Assembly (NCBI GenBank): GCA_030604165.1
Contig: JAUVWK010000078.1
Location: forward strand, 1 to 9,918
Direction of reading: 5' to 3'
Source of the DNA: Alphaproteobacteria bacterium
GTDB taxonomy: Bacteria; Pseudomonadota; Alphaproteobacteria; UBA828
DNA length: 9,918 bases
Position 1 is the first letter of the stretch, and each line of letters begins with the position of its first letter. Below the pieces are notes generated by a model, which was not told where the DNA came from, made no database searches, and was given only the letters and a program-made list of their open reading frames with translations. Positions 7,218 through 9,918 of this stretch are shown piece by piece. The translations under genes were made by a program, and so were the position numbers.

Positions 7218-7514
7218 GTGGAGGTGCGCTTTTACAACAGCCTCGCCGCTGTCGGCAGAACTCACGGCGCTGGAAGCAACGGCGCGCGGCGCTTCCTCAC
7301 CCTGCCCGCCGGCAGCGCCGTCACGGACGCGATTCGCGAACTGAACCTTCCGTTGCGCGATATCTATGTGGTGTTTCGCAACGGCCACAATCTGTTACGC
7401 AACCGGGGGCACGGCATCGAAATCGATACCGGACACGGCCTCGAGCACGGCGACGTACTGGCGTTCTCGGGCCCGGTGCCGTTTAGCTGGGGTTACGGCG
7501 CGCCTGTGGTCTAG
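7218..7514 (+). CDS. MoaD/ThiS-like beta-grasp protein lacking the terminal Gly-Gly
   Basis: A 98-residue protein with the outline of the ubiquitin-like sulfur carriers MoaD and ThiS. It has an N-terminal strand MEVRFYNSL (1-9), then LTLPAGSAVTDAIRELNLP (27-45), a central VVFRNGHNLLRNRG (51-64), and LEHGDVLAFSGPV (75-87), which resembles the LxDGDxVxFxxPV segment of the family. True sulfur carriers end in Gly-Gly, where the thiocarboxylate forms. This protein continues with PFSWGYGAPVV and has no terminal Gly-Gly, so a classical sulfur-carrier role is unlikely unless the tail is processed. The GTG at 7218 is chosen because AAGGGG lies 8 bases upstream. GTG at 7209 would add three residues. 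No molybdopterin or thiamine gene is adjacent. The stop codon lies inside the palindrome at 7511-7570. Confidence 0.78.
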   Translation: MEVRFYNSLAAVGRTHGAGSNGARRFLTLPAGSAVTDAIRELNLPLRDIYVVFRNGHNLLRNRGHGIEIDTGHGLEHGDVLAFSGPVPFSWGYGAPVV

Positions 7515-7570
7515 TGCCCCCTATCATGATGCCGTGGTACGTAGGACGGCGTCATGATAGGGGGCACTAG
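7511..7570. repeat. 60-bp near-perfect palindrome between convergent genes
   Basis: The 25-base arms at 7511-7535 and 7546-7570 are reverse complements except at one position, which would be a G-U pair in RNA, and they are separated by a 10-base loop (GGTACGTAGG). Both ends read CTAG, and the arms begin CTAGTGCCCCCTATCATGA. The first TAG (7512-7514) is the stop codon of the MoaD-like gene. The DUF2336 gene ends 31 bases beyond the palindrome on the other strand. The position suits a bidirectional terminator, but no T-run follows in either direction. The CTAG ends and the flanking TA pairs also suit a tiny inserted palindromic element. The structure is certain and its role is not. Confidence 0.85.
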
Positions 7571-7601
7571 CGGTTTCCGCTGGCGTGGCGCTGGCTTGGC
7601 C

Positions 7602-8762
7602 TTAGCCGTCGACCGACAGCTGCCTCAGCGCAAAGAGATAATCCGAGCTGCGGCGCCAGCGCTTGAGAATGCGGCCGGCGTCCTCCCGTTGGGTCGTGGT
7701 GTAGAGCCGCACCAGGTCGCGTTCCTGTTCCGCGGTGGGCGCGGTCACGCCGTCCTTGGCCCGGCGGCTGAGCTGGAAGATCGTCACGAAGGTGTTCAGT
7801 TCGATATCGAGCGCCCGGCACAACAGCGCCAGCGCTTCGCCGCCCGGCTCGTACAGGATGCGGCGCATCAGCTTGGGCTTGAGCCCGGCCATTTCGCAGA
7901 AGGCCGCCACGAAGAGCGAAACTTCGCCTTGGTTGAGCGTCTTGACGAGAAGCTCCGGGGTCAGCTCGCCCAACTCGGCCAAGCGTTGAACGAGCTGCTC
8001 CGGCTTCGACTCGGGGGCCGCCTCGGTCTGGTTCAATTGCTCCGCGGTGGCGTCCACGATGGCGTCGTCAAGAACGTCGCGGTCCAGCTCGAATTCCTCG
8101 GCGATGTGTTTTCTGAGCGCCGCGGACACCCACCAATACATGCGCCTGGCCAGCTCGGGCGGCAGATCGGGCCGCCTGACCAGCGGGTCCTGGTAGCTGT
8201 CCACGCGTCTCGATTCATCGACCAGGAATTCCATCACTTGGCGCGAGATCTTGGCGCCGTGATTCTTGAGCAGGCTCGAAACGACGTCTTCTTGGCCGGT
8301 ATCGACCAAAGCCGTCGAGACCGCTTCGCTCACCACCTTGCGCTGGGAGACCGCCAGCTGATGATCCAGGGTGCGGTGTTTGACGACCTCGATCAAATCG
8401 GGATCCAGCAGCACTTGGCTGCCGAGCAGAACGGGGTGGGCGATCTCGTAGTCGTCGTTGGCAAGCTGCACGATCAGCGCGCGCGGCGTGTCGGCCCGTT
8501 CCGTGAGGCGCTCGGCAAGATCCCGCCGCAGCACCATCTCCACGTCGTGCACCAGATGGCGGATAATTTCCCCCATCAAGGCGCGCTCGCGTTCGCTCAC
8601 GGTGGGGCCGGTGTCGAGAAACAGGTCGCGCACGGTTTCGAACAACGCCCGGCGACCCCTGGTCGATTTGTCGCGCGCGAGCGCAAAGAGGGCGTCCGCC
8701 GACAGGCCTTCGGCGGCAAGGGCGCGCAACGCTTCGCTTACGTCCATGGCACACCGGCCCAT
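7602..8762 (-). CDS. DUF2336 domain-containing protein
   Basis: A 386-residue soluble protein that I recognise as a DUF2336 member, a family of unknown function found mostly in Alphaproteobacteria. It is almost entirely helical by composition. It includes RALFETVRDLFLDTGPTVS, then LMGEIIRHLVHDVEMVLRRDLAERL, and then ALIVQLANDDYEIAHPVL, the most family-like stretch. The middle (SEAVSTALVDTGQEDVVSSL) recalls short HEAT-like repeats. I see no signal peptide, membrane helix or catalytic motif. Two in-frame ATG codons, at 8762 and 8747, lie in a duplicated 15-base unit and give MGRCAMDV or MDV. Neither has a Shine-Dalgarno sequence, so the start is uncertain. The gene is convergent with the MoaD-like gene and has about 200 bases of its own upstream space. 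Confidence 0.85.
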   Translation of the reverse strand: MGRCAMDVSEALRALAAEGLSADALFALARDKSTRGRRALFETVRDLFLDTGPTVSERERALMGEIIRHLVHDVEMVLRRDLAERLTERADTPRALIVQLANDDYEIAHPVLLGSQVLLDPDLIEVVKHRTLDHQLAVSQRKVVSEAVSTALVDTGQEDVVSSLLKNHGAKISRQVMEFLVDESRRVDSYQDPLVRRPDLPPELARRMYWWVSAALRKHIAEEFELDRDVLDDAIVDATAEQLNQTEAAPESKPEQLVQRLAELGELTPELLVKTLNQGEVSLFVAAFCEMAGLKPKLMRRILYEPGGEALALLCRALDIELNTFVTIFQLSRRAKDGVTAPTAEQERDLVRLYTTTQREDAGRILKRWRRSSDYLFALRQLSVDG

Positions 8763-8773
8763 GGCACACTGGC
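8744..8773. repeat. 15-bp tandem duplication over the DUF2336 start codon
   Basis: On the + strand, CCATGGCACACCGGC at 8744-8758 is followed directly by CCATGGCACACTGGC at 8759-8773, differing at one base. Each copy carries one in-frame ATG of the - strand gene together with the same ten bases upstream, so the translation start has been duplicated five codons apart. Confidence 0.9.
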
Positions 8774-8959
8774 AAAGCGCGGTTCGTCAGTCCGCGAACG
8801 CGCCATCGAGCGAGTGGTGGCGTCGGGCAAAGCGTTGGCTCCGTCGGTTCTCCGGCCGCTATCTCGCGACCGACCACTGCGGCTTGCGTAAGATGCCTGA
8901 CACATACAATTTTTCGTTCGGCAGCCTTAACAAATCGCTCGTCGCGCCCGGCGGTCGCC

Positions 8960-9664
8960 TTAGCCGATTTCGGGGATGAGCTGCGCCAGCAGGCGATAGC
9001 AGTTCTGACAGACCGCCGAAAGGCTCGAGGCGTAGTCATCCTTGGCCGCGTCGCCCGCCGTATCGGAAAGGCCGCGCACCACGACGAACGGCAGTGCGTT
9101 CAGGTCACAGGTATAGCCGACGGCCGCGCCCTCCATTTCCGTGGCAAGCGCGGAAAATTCGCGCTGGAGCCAGCGCAGCTTGTCGGGGTCCTGAATGAAT
9201 CGATCGCCCGAGACCACCGTGCCGAGCATCAGATTGGGCCTCTTGTCGGTCTCGGGAAAGGCCGAATCGTAGGCCTTGGCGGCTTTCTGAACGAGCTCGG
9301 GGTCGGCCTCGACCATCCGGTCCTTGCCCGGCAGCTCGCCGTGGCGGCGGCCGAACGCGGTCAGGTCCATGTCGTACTGAATCAAGTGACTCGCGACCAC
9401 GAGGTCGCCGATGCGCATGTTGGGCAGCAACCCGCCGGCGACGCCGCAAAAGACCAGGGCGCTTAGCGGATAGTGGTCGATCAGCATTTGCGTGCAGATG
9501 GCCGCGTTTACCTTACCCACGCCGCAGCGGGTCAGCACCAGGTCGACGCCCTGAAAGGTGCCTTGCGTGACGTCGAAGCGGGCACGCGTCTGCCGGTCGG
9601 AGACCGTCATCTCCTTTTCCAGCAAATCAATCTCTTCAGCCATTGCGCCGATGATGGCCAGCAT
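8960..9664 (-). CDS. mtnN: 5'-methylthioadenosine/S-adenosylhomocysteine nucleosidase
   Basis: A 234-residue cytosolic enzyme that splits adenine from 5'-methylthioadenosine and S-adenosylhomocysteine. These are by-products of polyamine synthesis, quorum-signal synthesis and methylation, and the reaction feeds methionine and adenine recycling. The N-terminus MLAIIGAMAEEI matches the family start, with glutamate 11 at the place of the E. coli catalytic Glu12. GVAGGL lies at 74-79 in the nucleoside-binding region. SGDRFI (152-157) and TEMEGAA (175-181) contact the purine and ribose, and aspartate 201 in RGLSDTAG corresponds to the catalytic Asp197 of E. coli. The length is normal. The ATG at 9664 is chosen over an upstream TTG at 9685 because GGAGG lies 5 bases before it. 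The gene is separated by about 200 bases from each neighbour and is probably transcribed alone or with the gene running in from the right. Confidence 0.93.
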   Translation of the reverse strand: MLAIIGAMAEEIDLLEKEMTVSDRQTRARFDVTQGTFQGVDLVLTRCGVGKVNAAICTQMLIDHYPLSALVFCGVAGGLLPNMRIGDLVVASHLIQYDMDLTAFGRRHGELPGKDRMVEADPELVQKAAKAYDSAFPETDKRPNLMLGTVVSGDRFIQDPDKLRWLQREFSALATEMEGAAVGYTCDLNALPFVVVRGLSDTAGDAAKDDYASSLSAVCQNCYRLLAQLIPEIG

Positions 9665-9669
9665 GCCCA

Positions 9670-9674
9670 CCTCC
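9670..9674 (-). promoter_or_regulatory. Ribosome binding site fixing the mtnN start
   Basis: On the - strand GGAGG lies 5 bases before the ATG at 9664. It rules against the TTG at 9685, which would place this site inside the coding sequence. Confidence 0.8.
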
Positions 9675-9761
9675 GCGTTTGGCAAGGCGCTTTTCGGATT
9701 GCGCTGGCAGGCGAAATCGGACGGTGGCCGTTCCTACGGCGGCTCGCCGCACCCGCCCGCA

Positions 9762-9792
9762 CCGCCACCGCGCGGCCGCTTTGCGGTGGCGG
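9762..9792. repeat. Perfect 10-bp inverted repeat upstream of mtnN
   Basis: CCGCCACCGC at 9762-9771 pairs with GCGGTGGCGG at 9783-9792 around an 11-base loop that contains GCGGCCGC. It lies on the - strand between the end of the right-edge gene (stop at 9861-9863) and mtnN. No T-run follows in either direction. It may be a terminator-like or mRNA leader structure, but in such GC-rich DNA chance is also possible. Confidence 0.7.
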
Positions 9793-9860
9793 CGACGGCG
9801 GCTAACAATTGCCGAATTCAGGGATTTACGCAAGCCCGCGCAGACTTGCGCCGCCCGACC

Positions 9861-9918
9861 CTATAGCTGCGTGAACTTCTTGCGCTTGAGCAGCTTGCCG
9901 CGCCCGGGCTCGGCCAGC
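9861..9918 (-). CDS. C-terminal end of an unidentified gene, cut by the window edge
   Basis: The last 18 codons of a - strand frame are visible, ending GRGKLLKRKKFTQL and then TAG at 9861-9863. The basic tail is typical of many bacterial protein ends, and the gene would run in the same direction as mtnN. This is too little sequence to name a family. The open frame could be accidental, although the high third-position GC supports coding. Confidence 0.4.
   Translation of the reverse strand, partial: LAEPGRGKLLKRKKFTQL

Noticed and set aside
6885..7388. - strand frame of 167 residues overlapping the MoaD-like gene
   Set aside because: It runs antisense through the MoaD-like coding region and shows no domain or ribosome binding site.
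7554..8891. Long + strand open frame of 445 residues opposite the DUF2336 gene
   Set aside because: The - strand gene has recognisable family sequence, and the + frame is rich in His, Arg and Gln without motifs, as antisense frames in high-GC DNA are.
9473..9866. + strand frames opposite the mtnN start and its upstream region
   Set aside because: They overlap the well-supported mtnN gene in antisense and look like low-complexity GC-rich translation.

Overview
The window looks like chromosomal DNA of a high-GC alphaproteobacterium, plausibly near Rhodospirillales. The genes are strongly GC-rich at third codon positions. One gene encodes a DUF2336 protein, a family found mainly in Alphaproteobacteria. 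Another is a short MoaD/ThiS-like protein with an aromatic tail ending in GAPVV, a form I associate with the same class. No phage, plasmid, CRISPR, tRNA or rRNA signature is visible, and the genus cannot be settled from the sequence alone.

Layout. Bases 1-346 are a visibly less GC-rich leader without a convincing gene. Bases 347-5582 hold a complete five-gene operon on the + strand for a peptide-type (Dpp/Opp) ABC importer: a Tat-exported binding protein, two permeases and two ATPases. The last four genes are coupled by 8-bp, 4-bp and 8-bp overlaps. Next comes a monocistronic L,D-transpeptidase gene (5767-6888, +) behind its own sigma70-like promoter. A gene-poor gap (6889-7217) follows. It contains a long GC-rich hairpin whose core also reads as an FNR/FixK-type box. 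A MoaD/ThiS-like gene (7218-7514, +) then faces a DUF2336 gene (7602-8762, -). Between these convergent genes lies a 60-bp near-perfect palindrome that starts at the stop codon of the MoaD-like gene. A 5'-methylthioadenosine/S-adenosylhomocysteine nucleosidase gene (8960-9664, -) and the last 18 codons of another - strand gene close the window.

How the genes work together. The importer genes form one self-contained machine: capture in the periplasm, two-subunit channel, two-ATPase motor. The substrate could be a dipeptide, an oligopeptide or another small solute, and the sequence does not decide. The remaining genes are unrelated housekeeping or accessory genes: cell-wall cross-linking, a sulfur-carrier-like fold, an unknown alphaproteobacterial protein, and recycling of S-adenosylmethionine by-products.

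I see no clear new multi-gene system. The points most worth a second look are the palindrome at 7511-7570, the MoaD-like protein without a terminal Gly-Gly, the hairpin/FNR-like site at 6917-6953, and two short in-frame tandem repeats placed exactly over start codons (3803-3847 and 8744-8773).
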